A stretch of DNA of 64,000 nucleotides from Saccharopolyspora thermophila (GCF_014646075.1 NZ_BMMT01000001.1:397930-461929); one strand, 5' to 3'; counted from the first letter of the stretch, positions 33,881-45,790 are shown. Notes: generated by a model not told the origin, from the sequence alone. Program-made: numbers and translations.

Positions 33881-35077
33881 ATGAGCTCTCCGCAGCCGCC
33901 GGACGGCGGTCAGCAGGGACAGCAGCCGCAGGGCGCCGGCGACCAGCCGGGTTCGGACGCCATCTCGAACCGGATGGACCCGCAGCAGGACTCCGGCCAG
34001 GAGGCTCCCAGCGGCGCTGACGCGACCCAGGTCGTGCGGCCGGTGCAGCCGCAGGGACAACAGCCGCCGTCGGACTCGACGCAGGTCGTCCCGCCGTCCA
34101 TGCAGCCGCCGCAGCCGATGTACCAGCAGCCCGGCCTGGCCGGCCAGGGCAGCGCCGCTGAGGCGACCACGGTGGTGCCGCCGTCCATGCAGCCGCCGCA
34201 GCCGATGTACCAGCAGCCGGGCACCCAGAGCCAGCCGGGCGGCTTCCCGGCCCAGCCGGGCACGCCCAGCGGCGGGTTCCCGGCCCCGCAGGCGCAGGGC
34301 GGTTTCGGCGCCCAGCCGCCGCAGGCCACCTACGGCCAGTCCGCCCAGTCGGGGCAGGGCAGCAAGGCCCTGGCGCTGACCGCGGGCTGGATCGCCACGG
34401 TCGTCGGTGGGCTGAGTGCGATCTTGTACCTGATCGGCACGATCGGCCTCGCCAGTGGCTACGCGGCGATCGAGCAGCTGCAGGAGCAGGCCGAGGAGAT
34501 GCGGAGCCGGTTCGGTTCGTCCTTCGACGTCCCCGTCCCGGACCTGCCGCCCTTCGGCCTGATTCTCACGCTCTACCTGGGGATCCTGCTCGCCGCGCTG
34601 GTGCTGTGCGTCGGCGGCATCATGACGATCACGCGGAAGAAGATCGGCCCGATCCTGATCCTCGGCGGCTCCGGCCTGTTCGTCCTCTGCGAGCTGGTGG
34701 TCATCTTCACGGGCTTCACGTACGGGGGTCCGATCGTCGGCATCATCTTCGCCGCCGCCATCGGCGTGCTGGCCTTCCTGCCGGGCACCCGGCAGTACGT
34801 GGCTTCCGCCGGTGCGGGCGCTCCGGCCCCGGCCGCGGCCGGCGCCTTCGGGCAGCAGCCGCAGGGCGGTTTCGGGCAGCAGCCGCAGGGTGGCTTCGGG
34901 CAGCAGCCGCAGGGTGGCTTCGGGCAGCCGCCGCAGGGTGGCTTCGGGCAGCCGCCGCAGGGTGGCTTCGGGCAGCCGGGCCAGGCCCCGCAGCAGGGCT
35001 TCGGGCAGCCGGGCCAACAGCCCGGTGGATTCCCGCCGCCCGGCGGGCAGCAGCCGCCGCAGCCCCCGCAGTGGTGA
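33881..35077 (+). CDS. Proline/glutamine-rich membrane protein (Pra-position protein)
   Basis: 398 residues. N-terminal 1-160 is Pro/Gln/Gly-rich and contains a near-perfect internal duplication of VPPSMQPPQPMYQQPG (encoded about 34090-34135 and 34172-34217). Four membrane helices span about 165-310 (AGWIATVVGGLSAILYLIG; LILTLYLGILLAALVLCVGG; LILGGSGLFVLCELVVIF; IIFAAAIGVLAFLPG). The C-terminal tail carries at least five GGFGQQPQ / GGFGQPPQ repeats. It occupies the place of the M. tuberculosis proline-rich antigen Pra (Rv1078) between cbs and metB, although I cannot confirm homology of the membrane domain. Both tails are probably cytoplasmic and disordered. Confidence 0.82.
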   Translation: MSSPQPPDGGQQGQQPQGAGDQPGSDAISNRMDPQQDSGQEAPSGADATQVVRPVQPQGQQPPSDSTQVVPPSMQPPQPMYQQPGLAGQGSAAEATTVVPPSMQPPQPMYQQPGTQSQPGGFPAQPGTPSGGFPAPQAQGGFGAQPPQATYGQSAQSGQGSKALALTAGWIATVVGGLSAILYLIGTIGLASGYAAIEQLQEQAEEMRSRFGSSFDVPVPDLPPFGLILTLYLGILLAALVLCVGGIMTITRKKIGPILILGGSGLFVLCELVVIFTGFTYGGPIVGIIFAAAIGVLAFLPGTRQYVASAGAGAPAPAAAGAFGQQPQGGFGQQPQGGFGQQPQGGFGQPPQGGFGQPPQGGFGQPGQAPQQGFGQPGQQPGGFPPPGGQQPPQPPQW

Positions 35078-35094
35078 CGATCTGATCCAGCCGG

Positions 35095-35129
35095 AGCGGC
35101 CCTCGACCAACGCGCGGTCGGGGGCCGCT
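35095..35129 (+). terminator. Terminator hairpin between the proline-rich protein gene and metB
   Basis: AGCGGCCCTCGACC (35095-35108) pairs with GGTCGGGGGCCGCT (35116-35129), a 14-bp stem with one T-G wobble and a seven-base loop, beginning 17 bases after the stop codon. The metB promoter follows, so the two genes are separate units. Confidence 0.8.
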
Positions 35130-35171
35130 TCGCGTTGGCGGGCCCCGAGCTGCGAATGGGTGTGCGGCACG

Positions 35172-35177
35172 TACGCT
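35172..35177 (+). promoter_or_regulatory. -10 box of leaderless metB
   Basis: TACGCT, seven bases before the metB ATG, with no ribosome binding site in the gap. This places the transcription start at the start codon. Confidence 0.55.
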
Positions 35178-35184
35178 GCTCCAC

Positions 35185-36324
35185 ATGAGTGACGGTTTCG
35201 CCACCCGCGCCATTCACGCGGGCCAGGAGGCAGACCCGACGACCGGTTCGGTGATCGTGCCGATCCACGCCACGTCGACCTACGCCCAGGACGGGGTGGG
35301 CGGCCTGCGCGGGGGATACGAGTACTCGCGCACCGGGAACCCGACCCGCTCCGCGCTGGAGAAGTGTCTGGCCGCGCTCGAGGGCGGTCGGCACGCGCGT
35401 GCCTTCGCCTCCGGTATGGCGGCCACCGACGCGGTGCTGCGCGCCGTGCTGCGGCCGGGTGACCACCTGGTCATCCCGGACGACGCCTACGGCGGGACAT
35501 TCCGGTTGATCGACAAGGTGCTGTCCGGCTGGGGTGTTGAGTACACCCCCGCCCCGGTGTCCGATGTGGACGCCATCCGGGTGGCGATCCGGCCCACCAC
35601 CAAGGTGGTCTGGGTCGAGACGCCCACCAACCCGCTGCTCAACATCGCCGACATCGCCGCGATCGCGCAGGTCGCCCGGGACGCGGGCGTGAAGCTGGTC
35701 GTGGACAACACGTTCGCCTCGCCGTACCTGCAGCAGCCGCTGGAACTGGGCGCCAACGTGGTCGTGCACTCGACCACCAAGTACCTGGGCGGGCACTCCG
35801 ACGTGGTCGGCGGCGTGGTGGTCACCTCCGATGACGAGCTGGCCGAGCAGGTCGCCTTCCTGCAGAACGGCGCGGGTGCGGTGCCCGGTCCGTTCGACGC
35901 GTGGCTGACGTTGCGTGGCATCAAGACCCTCGCGGTGCGCATGGAGCGGCACAGCGCCAACGCCGAGCGGATCGCCGCCGCGCTGGCCGGCCACCCCAAG
36001 GTGGCGAAGGTGATGTACCCGGGGCTGCCGGAGCACCCGGGCCACGAGGTGGCGGCCAAGCAGATGCGCCTGTTCGGCGGCATGGTGTCGTTCATCCACG
36101 CTGACGGCGAGGCCGCGGCGCTGGAGGTGTGCTCGCGGACCCGCCTGTTCACGCTGGCGGAGTCGCTGGGCGGCGTCGAGTCGCTGATCGAGCATCCGGG
36201 CAGGATGACGCACGCCAGCACGGCGGGCTCGATGCTCCAGGTGCCGTCGGACCTGGTGCGGCTGTCGGTCGGCATCGAGGAGGCGGACGACCTGGTGGAC
36301 GACCTCCTCACCGCCCTCGGCTGA
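35185..36324 (+). CDS. metB: Cystathionine gamma-synthase / gamma-lyase family enzyme
   Basis: PLP enzyme of the Cys/Met metabolism family, 379 residues, making cystathionine from cysteine and O-succinyl- or O-acetyl-homoserine; actinobacterial members can also work as gamma-lyases. The PLP lysine is in VVHSTTKYLGGHSDVVGG (about 198). Substrate and cofactor motifs YEYSRTGNPTRSALE (about 46), AFASGMAATDAVL (about 72) and LGGVESLIEHPGRMTH (about 331) are present. ATG 35185 follows a close -10 box, so it is probably leaderless. It pairs functionally with cbs two genes upstream. Confidence 0.95.
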   Translation: MSDGFATRAIHAGQEADPTTGSVIVPIHATSTYAQDGVGGLRGGYEYSRTGNPTRSALEKCLAALEGGRHARAFASGMAATDAVLRAVLRPGDHLVIPDDAYGGTFRLIDKVLSGWGVEYTPAPVSDVDAIRVAIRPTTKVVWVETPTNPLLNIADIAAIAQVARDAGVKLVVDNTFASPYLQQPLELGANVVVHSTTKYLGGHSDVVGGVVVTSDDELAEQVAFLQNGAGAVPGPFDAWLTLRGIKTLAVRMERHSANAERIAAALAGHPKVAKVMYPGLPEHPGHEVAAKQMRLFGGMVSFIHADGEAAALEVCSRTRLFTLAESLGGVESLIEHPGRMTHASTAGSMLQVPSDLVRLSVGIEEADDLVDDLLTALG

Positions 36325-36426
36325 CCACAACCACAACGCCCGCCAGGAAACCCCCACCACCAGGGGTCGGCACCCCCACGTTTCGGAAGCTGCCCTCTGG
36401 TGGGTTGGGGCGCCGGCTCGTGGTGA

Positions 36427-36678
36427 TCAGGGTTGGATCGACGGGTCCGTGCCGGCCGGGTGCGGGACGTTGACCGGGTGGCGCGGCCGGACCGGCAGGT
36501 CGCCGGGTTCGAGGCAGCCGCCGATGAGTTCCACGACGCCGTCGTGGGTGCGGTAGTAGCCGGGGTCGTCGCAGCCGGACTGCAGGACCGCCAGCACCGC
36601 CCCGCCGGACAGCGCGGCGGCCACCGCGATGCTGGTGACCAGCGGGAGAACACCGGTCGAGGCGCTCAGCCGCGTCAT
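36427..36678 (-). CDS. Small exported two-cysteine protein of unknown function
   Basis: 83 residues from an ATG at 36678 with GGGGAGG upstream. A hydrophobic N-terminal segment (about 9-33, LPLVTSIAVAAALSGGAVLAV) is followed by SGCDDPGYYRTHDGVVELIG, a second cysteine at GGCLEPGDLP and a Pro/Arg-rich end. The two cysteines could form a disulfide outside the cell if the segment is a signal or anchor. No family recognised. It is convergent with metB and divergent from ilvA, with its own start region overlapping the ilvA promoter. Confidence 0.7.
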   Translation of the reverse strand: MTRLSASTGVLPLVTSIAVAAALSGGAVLAVLQSGCDDPGYYRTHDGVVELIGGCLEPGDLPVRPRHPVNVPHPAGTDPSIQP

Positions 36679-36803
36679 GTTTCCTCCCCAGTGCCGCGGA
36701 GCCGCCGGGGTCGCCCCGGCAGCGCCCGATGACCGCCGCTCCCTGCGAGGGTACCGAAATCGCTGCCCGCGTGACCTGCGTTCCGCGGTGGCACGATGGG
36801 TAC

Positions 36804-38015
36804 ATGGGGCTGGTCGACCTCGACCGGATCCGCGCCGCCGGGCGGCAGCTCGCCGGGATCGCGCGGCGGACCCCGGTCGAGCACTCGCGCGTCCTGGGCG
36901 AGCACTGCGGCGGCGACGTGTTCTTCAAGTGCGAGAACCTTCAGCGCACCGGCTCGTTCAAACTCCGCGGCGCCTACGTGCGCCTGTCGGAGCTGGACGA
37001 GGAGCAGCGGGCGGCCGGGGTGGTGGCCGCGAGCGCGGGGAACCACGCGCAGGGCGTGGCGCTCGCCGCGTCGCTGCTGGGAATCCGCGCCACGGTGTTC
37101 ATGCCCGAACTGGCGCCGCTGCCGAAACTCACCGCGACCCGCGCCTACGGCGCTGACGTGCGGCTGTGCGGCGCGATGCTGGAGGAGGCCCTGGCCGCGG
37201 CGCAGGAGCACGCCAACCGCACCGGCGCGGTGTTCATCCACCCCTACGACCACCCGGACGTCGTCGCGGGCCAGGGCACCGTGGGCCTGGAGATCCTGGA
37301 GCAGGTGCCGACGGTGCGCACCATCGTGGTGCCCACCGGCGGTGGCGGACTGGTCGCCGGGATCGCGGCCGCCGTCAGGAGCCAGCAGCCGCAGGTCAGG
37401 GTGCTGGCGGTGCAGGCCGAGCAGGCCGCGGCGTGGCCGGTGTCGCTGGCGGCGGGCAAACCGGTGCGCATCACCGAAATGCCGACGATGGCCGACGGCA
37501 TCGCCGTGGCCGAGCCGGGCGCGGTGCCGTTCGCGCTCGTCTCCGAGCTGGTCAGCGGGGTGCTGACGGTCAGCGAGGAGGCGCTGTCGCACGCGCTGCT
37601 GCTGTGTCTGGAGCGGACGAAGCTCGTCGTCGAACCCGCGGGCGTCGCCGCGGTCGCCGCCCTGCTCGAACACCCCGAGCAGGCGCTCGCACCGACCGTC
37701 GCGGTGCTCTCCGGCGGCAACATCGACCCGCTGCTGCTGCTCCAGCTGATCCAGCACGGCATGACCTCGGCGGGCCGCTACCTGTCGCTGCGCGTGCGGC
37801 TGCCGGACCGGCCCGGTTCGCTGGCCGGGCTGCTCGCGAAGCTCGGCGAGCTGTCCGCGAACGTGCTGGACATCGAGCACTCCCGGATCTCCCGGGCGCT
37901 CGCGGTGGGTGAGGTGGAGGTGGAGGTCTCGCTGGAGACCCGCGGCCTCGAGCACCGCCGGCACGTCGTCGCCGAACTCGATGCCGCGGGATACGCGGTG
38001 ATCGTCAACAGCTGA
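36804..38015 (+). CDS. ilvA: Threonine ammonia-lyase with ACT domain
   Basis: PLP enzyme that deaminates threonine (and serine) to 2-oxobutyrate. 403 residues. The PLP lysine is in CENLQRTGSFKLRGAYVRL (about 53), with ASAGNHAQGVALAASL (about 76), the phosphate loop VVPTGGGGLVAGIAAAV (about 176) and SGGNIDPLLL (about 302). An ACT-like domain occupies about 325-403 (SLRVRLPDRPGSLAGLLAKL). A single ACT domain and this length match the catabolic/TdcB-long form. No clear Shine-Dalgarno; CACGAT eight bases upstream may be a -10 of a leaderless message. Confidence 0.93.
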   Translation: MGLVDLDRIRAAGRQLAGIARRTPVEHSRVLGEHCGGDVFFKCENLQRTGSFKLRGAYVRLSELDEEQRAAGVVAASAGNHAQGVALAASLLGIRATVFMPELAPLPKLTATRAYGADVRLCGAMLEEALAAAQEHANRTGAVFIHPYDHPDVVAGQGTVGLEILEQVPTVRTIVVPTGGGGLVAGIAAAVRSQQPQVRVLAVQAEQAAAWPVSLAAGKPVRITEMPTMADGIAVAEPGAVPFALVSELVSGVLTVSEEALSHALLLCLERTKLVVEPAGVAAVAALLEHPEQALAPTVAVLSGGNIDPLLLLQLIQHGMTSAGRYLSLRVRLPDRPGSLAGLLAKLGELSANVLDIEHSRISRALAVGEVEVEVSLETRGLEHRRHVVAELDAAGYAVIVNS

Positions 38016-38030
38016 CCACAGCGGCCGCGT

Positions 38031-40449
<2,419 letters not shown>

Positions 40450-40643
40450 GGTCACCACTCCTCGTCGACTGCGGCTGGCCAGCACGGACACTGGCCGCAT
40501 TTGCTTTCCGCGTGATTTCCCGGCCCAATGGCCAAGTAACGGAAAAACACGGCCCGCGCGGGACCGTGCTGGATTCGACGATAGCACAAACCTACACGCC
40601 AGGGGGCCGGATTTTCCCAGCGCCCTGCGTGGTGCGCGTGTGT

Positions 40644-41186
40644 TCACCCAGTTGGCCGCGTGTGGGTGGACAAATATTCAGGAACGTTGTAAGTGCAGCC
40701 GTACACCTCCCCGGTGATCGCTCGGGAGGACGTGCGCAACACAGTTTCCTGCCTGGTCGTGCCGTCCGCAGGGTGGATCAGGACTTCTTTGCGACCGACC
40801 TCCTCGCCGGACTCGGCGCGGGACCGGACCACGCAGTCGGCGGGCCGGGCGGGGTCGTCGCGCTGGACCTCCAGAACGATGCGCACGGAATGGTCGTCGA
40901 GCACCTCGAAGGCGACCTGCTTGCCCTGGATCGGGGGATCGCCGAGGTTGTTGTAGCCGATCACGGCCACGCCCACGAGGGCCACGAGCACGACGCCCGT
41001 CAGCAGCCACCGCAGCGCCGGGCGCGGGCGCGTGCGGGCACGCGAACCGTACCGGTCCTGCGGGATCTGCTGGTACGTCACCGCCTGGGTAGCCTTTCGA
41101 CTTCGGTCTTCGCCGGCGTCCGCGCCCGCGGTGTGGGGGCTGGCGCCGGGAACGTCGGACCCACCGGGAACAATGGGCCCTGACAT
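40644..41186 (-). CDS. DUF4307 domain-containing membrane protein
   Basis: 180 residues. Cytoplasmic N-terminus (1-57), one transmembrane helix (about 58-79, [20 protein letters not shown]) and an extracytoplasmic beta-rich DUF4307 domain (about 85-180) with two cysteines, in [20 protein letters not shown] and [10 protein letters not shown]. The family is of unknown function and is conserved beside mca in mycothiol-producing actinobacteria (M. tuberculosis Rv1081c). ATG start; divergent from mca with about 90 bp between. Confidence 0.92.
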   Translation of the reverse strand: MSGPIVPGGSDVPGASPHTAGADAGEDRSRKATQAVTYQQIPQDRYGSRARTRPRPALRWLLTGVVLVALVGVAVIGYNNLGDPPIQGKQVAFEVLDDHSVRIVLEVQRDDPARPADCVVRSRAESGEEVGRKEVLIHPADGTTRQETVLRTSSRAITGEVYGCTYNVPEYLSTHTRPTG

Positions 41187-41276
41187 CCACGTTGAGTATC
41201 CCTGGGGTGCTCTGCGGCCTTGTCAGCGGGGCCGCGTTTCGGGATCTGGTGCTGCACGCGGGAGGACGAGCGGGCG

Positions 41277-42158
41277 ATGGCGGACAAGCTGCGGCTGATG
41301 ACGGTGCACGCGCACCCGGATGACGAGTCCAGCAAGGGGGCCGCGACGACCGCGCGCTACGTGGCCGAGGGCCACGATGTGATGGTGGTCACCTGCACTG
41401 GTGGTGAGGCGGGCAGCATCCTGAACCCGGCCATGGATCGCCCGGAGGTGGCCGAGAACCTGCCGGAGATCCGCCGCCAGGAGATGGCCGAGGCGGCCAA
41501 GATTCTCGGGGTGCAGCACCGGTGGCTGGGCTTTGTGGACTCCGGCCTGCCGGAGGGTGACCCGCCCCCGCTGCTGCCGGAGGGTGTGTTCGCCACCACG
41601 CCGATCGAGGTCTCCACGCGCGAGCTGGTGAAGGTGATGCGGGAGTTCCGCCCGCACGTGGTGATCACCTACGACGAGAACGGCGGCTACCCGCACCCGG
41701 ACCACATCCGCTGCCACGAGATCTCGGTGGCGGCCTTCGACGCCTCCGGTGACCCGGACCTGTACCAGGACGCGGGCGAGCCGTGGCAGCCGCTGAAGCT
41801 CTATTACTCGCACGGTTTCTCCCGCAAGCGCATGCAGGTGTTCCACGACGCGCTGCTGGAGCGCGGCATGGAGTCGCCCTACGGCGAGTGGCTGGCGAAG
41901 TGGGACCCCAGCCGCCCCGACCCGGACGAGCGGGTCACCACGCGGGTCCCGTGTGGGGAATACTTTGAGCAGCGGGACGACGCGTTGCGCGCCCACGCGA
42001 CCCAGATCGATCCGACGAGCCGCTGGTTCGCGGTCCCGCTGGACCTCCAGCGGGAGCTGTGGCCGCACGAGGACTACGAGCTGGTGCGTTCGCTGGTCGA
42101 CACCACGTTGCCGGAGGACGACCTGTTCTCCGGCGTGCAGGAGAAGGTGTGCGCATGA
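41277..42158 (+). CDS. mca: Mycothiol S-conjugate amidase
   Basis: Zinc hydrolase that cleaves mycothiol S-conjugates to a mercapturic acid and GlcN-Ins, a detoxification step restricted to mycothiol-making actinobacteria. 293 residues, PIG-L/LmbE fold. Zinc ligands are His and Asp in [15 protein letters not shown] (His13, Asp16) and the later His in [14 protein letters not shown] (about 142). [17 protein letters not shown] and the [19 protein letters not shown] stretch are Mca-like rather than MshB-like. ATG at 41277 with GGGAGGACG upstream. The stop overlaps the next gene start (ATGA). Confidence 0.96.
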   Translation: MADKLRLMTVHAHPDDESSKGAATTARYVAEGHDVMVVTCTGGEAGSILNPAMDRPEVAENLPEIRRQEMAEAAKILGVQHRWLGFVDSGLPEGDPPPLLPEGVFATTPIEVSTRELVKVMREFRPHVVITYDENGGYPHPDHIRCHEISVAAFDASGDPDLYQDAGEPWQPLKLYYSHGFSRKRMQVFHDALLERGMESPYGEWLAKWDPSRPDPDERVTTRVPCGEYFEQRDDALRAHATQIDPTSRWFAVPLDLQRELWPHEDYELVRSLVDTTLPEDDLFSGVQEKVCA

Positions 42159-42466
42159 GTGCACGGGAAACGGTGGCCCTCGTCCTGGCGCAGGCCCCGA
42201 CTCCGCCGCCCGGTGACCCGGGCGGGCAGGGCGAGGACTTCGGCAAGTCCTCCCCGGTGGGGCTGCTGCTGCTGGTCGTGTTCGGGATCGCGGTGGTGTT
42301 CCTGGTCCGCTCGATGACCAAGCACCTGAAGAAGGTTCCGGTGGTTTTCGACGCGGAGAAGGCGGCCGCGGCGGCCCCGGCCCGCGCGAAGCGAGCCGAG
42401 GCGGCAAAGTCCGAGGAGCCTGCGGCGGAGGACGAGGCGAAGCCAGACGAAGGAAAAGCCCCCTAG
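42155..42466 (+). CDS. Small membrane protein coupled to mca
   Basis: 103 residues, start overlapping the mca stop by four bases. Short Pro/Gly-rich N-terminus (about 10-30), one membrane helix (about 34-52, [20 protein letters not shown]), then a basic segment [12 protein letters not shown] and an Ala/Glu/Lys-rich tail (about 67-103), probably cytoplasmic. It occupies the position of M. tuberculosis Rv1083. Function unknown. Coupling suggests co-expression with the thiol amidase. Confidence 0.88.
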   Translation: MSARETVALVLAQAPTPPPGDPGGQGEDFGKSSPVGLLLLVVFGIAVVFLVRSMTKHLKKVPVVFDAEKAAAAAPARAKRAEAAKSEEPAAEDEAKPDEGKAP

Positions 42467-42475
42467 CGAGGGGGC
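42458..42475 (+). terminator. Hairpin at the end of the mca operon
   Basis: GCCCCCT-AGCG-AGGGGGC; the small-membrane-protein stop codon TAG is in the loop. A second, longer hairpin follows at 42491. Confidence 0.75.
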
Positions 42476-42490
42476 CAGGAGGCGAGCAGC

Positions 42491-42518
42491 GGGGTCATCC
42501 GGCGTACCGGATGACCCC
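42491..42518 (+). terminator. Second terminator hairpin of the mca operon
   Basis: Perfect 12-bp stem GGGGTCATCCGG-CGTA-CCGGATGACCCC; flanking AGCAGC and GACTGCT extend it with a bulge. Together with 42458-42475 it forms a tandem terminator. Confidence 0.85.
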
Positions 42519-42616
42519 GACTGCTTTCCGGGGGAGAAATCACCGTGCGCCGTGTCGGTACACCGTCTGTCTGGAGTACGCCGCAGGTGGGGCTTCGGGT
42601 GGAGAATTACAAATGA

Positions 42617-42715
42617 CGTGATTTCTCCGTCGTGTTCGAGGAGATCGCCTCGTCCGCGTTGCAGCCGGACGAGACCACGGACCTGATCCACTGCCTAGCG
42701 AAGGCGTTGGGATGA
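42617..42715 (+). pseudogene. 3' remnant of an XRE/Scr1-type regulator gene
   Basis: An open reading stretch without its own start region encodes SVVFEEIASSALQPDETTDL followed by IHCLAKALG and a stop, which resembles the C-terminal tail of the XRE regulators that precede DUF397 genes in filamentous actinomycetes (a D/E-rich helix with ALxPxExxxLI). Its TGA overlaps the ATG of the broken DUF397 gene (ATGA), the usual coupling. The upstream part is missing: a stop at 42614-42616 and then terminators. Length is too small for certainty. Confidence 0.45.
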
Positions 42716-42901
42716 ACGACCTGAAGTGGCGCAAGAGCAGCCGCAGCGGAAGCGGCGCGAACGAGTGCGTGGAGCGCCATCGGTGAGAGCGAGACCTACA
42801 TCCGCGACACCAAGGATCGCGACGGCGGCACGTTACGCGTGAACCGGCGGGCTTGGAGCGCGTTTCTCGCCAAGGTGAAGGGTGATCGACCTGTGCGGTG
42901 A
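42712..42901 (+). pseudogene. Frameshifted DUF397 gene
   Basis: Begins as a normal DUF397 protein (MNDLKWRKSSRSGSGANECV) but hits a TGA at 42784. Skipping by two bases near 42771-42775 restores the rest of the domain: AIGESETYIRDTKDRDGGTL, then RVNRRAWSAFLAKVK, to a stop at 42899-42901. The expected codons after GTG GAG would be GTC GCC; GT appears deleted. The downstream part includes a TTA codon. DUF397 proteins are small partners of XRE regulators (the Streptomyces pairs include Scr1/Scr2 and BldB-like systems). A sequencing error would give the same picture. Confidence 0.7.
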
Positions 42902-43109
42902 AGCAGGCAACGCAACGGCCTTCCTACCGACGACCTGGCGGAAGTCCAGCAGGAGCACTCAGAGCGCCTGTGTGGAAGTCGCTCGTGGTAGTGGGGTGAT
43001 GGGCGTCCGGGACTCGAAGTTGGGCGAGCGCAGCCCGATCCTGTTGTTGTCGGCTGACGCCTGGAGCGGCTTCCTCGCCAGCGTCAGGGCTGGCCGACTG
43101 GACCGTTGA
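42882..43109 (+). CDS. DUF397 domain-containing protein
   Basis: 75-residue intact DUF397 protein: TTWRKSSRSTQSACVEVARG (about 17-36), MGVRDSKLGERSPILLLSAD and AWSGFLASVRAGRLDR. The first 16 residues from GTG 42882 are not part of the domain and overlap the end of the broken copy by 20 bases. DUF397 proteins usually follow an XRE gene and modulate it; here only a remnant of such a regulator is left. Not obviously co-expressed with a partner in this window. Confidence 0.82.
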   Translation: MIDLCGEAGNATAFLPTTWRKSSRSTQSACVEVARGSGVMGVRDSKLGERSPILLLSADAWSGFLASVRAGRLDR

Positions 43110-43125
43110 TCGCGGGTGGGGGCGC

Positions 43126-43157
43126 AACCGTGCGGCAGCGCCCCCACTCAGGAGGTC
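43126..43157. terminator. Terminator after DUF397 gene
   Basis: GTGGGGGCGC (43126-43135) and GCGCCCCCAC (43148-43157), perfect 10-bp stem with a 12-base loop. Confidence 0.8.
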
Positions 43158-43170
43158 AGTTGCGCGGGAG

Positions 43171-43208
43171 CTGACCACTCACCTTTCGGCCTTTCGGCCG
43201 GGTGGTGG

Positions 43209-43212
<4 letters not shown>
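43171..43212. terminator. Terminator at the end of the sugar ATPase gene
   Basis: CTGACCAC-T-CACC (43171-43183) pairs with GGTG-GTGGTCAG (43201-43212) with one bulged T; the loop contains two TTTCGGCC units. The right arm covers the stop codon of the minus-strand ATPase gene. Confidence 0.75.
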
Positions 43213-44276
<1,064 letters not shown>

Positions 44277-44378
44277 GCTGCCTTCCCTTCGCTGTAGAGA
44301 TCGCGGGAGTGGGAACCCCCGTCCCGCTGCGGTGCCGGGGAGAACGGACCCCGACCCGTCCGCGATTGCCGAAACCGA

Positions 44379-44390
44379 AAATCGCGATTT
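44379..44390. promoter_or_regulatory. 12-bp palindrome before the sugar ATPase gene
   Basis: AAATCGCGATTT, perfectly self-complementary, AT-flanked, 103 bp upstream of the ATPase start and 18 bp after the xylulokinase stop. Candidate operator for an independent ATPase promoter. Confidence 0.4.
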
Positions 44391-44407
44391 CCCTGGAATC
44401 GACATCC

Positions 44408-45790
44408 TCAGCCGTGGACCTGCGTGAACGCCTGCGCGTGCTGGGCCCGGATCTGCTCGCCCGCGGCCGGGTCGGTCACCTCCAGAGCCGCGGTGCCCGC
44501 CAGCGCCCACTCCGGCGGGTTCGCGGACCCCGCCAGCGCCCAGGCCGCCTGCCGGGCCGCTCCGCGCGCCACGTACTCGGCGGGCTCGGGTACCACCACC
44601 GGCACCCCGAACACCTGCGGCGCGGCCAGCTGCACCGCGGCCGACTGGGCCGCGCCGCCGATGAGCAGCACGCGCCGCAGCTCGACGCCCTGCGCGCGCA
44701 ACGCGTCCACCCCGGCGGCCACGCCGCACAACATCCCCTCCACGGCCGCGCGCGCGAGGTTCTGCGGCGTCATGTTGTCCCGGCGCAGGCCGACGAGGGT
44801 GCCGCTGGCGTCCGGCAGGGTCGGGGTGCGCTCGCCGTCCAGGTACGGCAGCAGCGCCAACCCGCCCGCACCCGGCGGCGCCTGGCACGCGAGCTGGTCG
44901 AACTCCGCCAACCCGACGCCCAGCAGCGCCGCCGTCGCGGTGAGCACCCGGGCCGCGTTGAGCGTGCACACCAACGGCAGGAAACCGCCCGCCGCGTCGG
45001 CGAAACCGGCGATCGTGCCGGTGGCGTCGGCGCTTGGCCGGTCCACCGACGCGAACACCGTGCCGCTGGTGCCCAGCGACACCACCACGTCACCGGGCCC
45101 GATCCCCAGCCCGAGCGCGGCACCCATGTTGTCGCCGGTCCCGGCCGAGACGAGCCGCCCTTCGGGGGTACGGCCCGCGGCCTCGGCCGGCGCGAGCACA
45201 CGTGGCGTCCGTGGCGTCCGGCCGCCGAAGGCGGTCGCCAGCACGTCGGTGCGGTACCGGCCCTCGCGCGGCGACCAGTAGCCGGTGCCGGAGGCGTCGC
45301 CGCGGTCGGTGACGAACTCGCCGGTCAGCCGCCAGGTCAGCCAGTCGTGCGGCAGCAGGACGTCGGTGACGCGGTCGGCCAGTTCGGGCTCGTGCTCGGC
45401 CATCCACCGCAGCTTGGTGACGGTCATGCTGGCCACCGGGACGCTGCCGATCGCGTCGGCGCAGGATTGCGGGCCGCCGAGCTCCTCGGTCAGCTCCACC
45501 GCCGCCCGCGCCGAGCGGTTGTCGTTCCACAGCAGCGCCGGGCGCACCACCTCGCCGCGCTCGTCCAGCGCCACCATGCCGTGCTGCTGGGCGGCGATTC
45601 CGATCGCGGCGACGTCGTCCAGCAGACCGTCGGTGGCGACCGTCAGCGCGTGCCACCAGTCCTGCGGGTCGGCGACCGTGCCGTCCGGGTGCGGGGCGCG
45701 GCCCTCCCGCACCACCTGCCCGGTGTCACCGTCGCAGACCACGACCTTCGTCGACTGGGTGGAGGAGTCGACCCCGGCGACCAGGCTCAT
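44408..45790 (-). CDS. xylB: Xylulokinase (FGGY family)
   Basis: Phosphorylates D-xylulose to xylulose 5-phosphate. 460 residues. First phosphate loop [20 protein letters not shown] (5-24), substrate region [20 protein letters not shown] then LWNDNRS (about 69-95), [15 protein letters not shown] (about 115), catalytic-domain phosphate motif [12 protein letters not shown] (about 238) and [20 protein letters not shown] (about 378). The product of the zinc alcohol dehydrogenase of this operon (for example xylulose from xylitol or arabinitol, or fructose from sorbitol) would be its substrate. ATG with AGGAGG; the start overlaps the stop of an 18-codon ORF. Confidence 0.93.
   Translation of the reverse strand: MSLVAGVDSSTQSTKVVVCDGDTGQVVREGRAPHPDGTVADPQDWWHALTVATDGLLDDVAAIGIAAQQHGMVALDERGEVVRPALLWNDNRSARAAVELTEELGGPQSCADAIGSVPVASMTVTKLRWMAEHEPELADRVTDVLLPHDWLTWRLTGEFVTDRGDASGTGYWSPREGRYRTDVLATAFGGRTPRTPRVLAPAEAAGRTPEGRLVSAGTGDNMGAALGLGIGPGDVVVSLGTSGTVFASVDRPSADATGTIAGFADAAGGFLPLVCTLNAARVLTATAALLGVGLAEFDQLACQAPPGAGGLALLPYLDGERTPTLPDASGTLVGLRRDNMTPQNLARAAVEGMLCGVAAGVDALRAQGVELRRVLLIGGAAQSAAVQLAAPQVFGVPVVVPEPAEYVARGAARQAAWALAGSANPPEWALAGTAALEVTDPAAGEQIRAQHAQAFTQVHG

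Noticed and set aside
34840-35045. Short regular repeats considered as a CRISPR array
   Set aside because: They are in-frame GGFGQQPQ codon repeats with no unique spacers.
35078-35184. SAM-type riboswitch before metB
   Set aside because: The only structure is a terminator hairpin, and metB looks leaderless, which leaves no room for a leader RNA.
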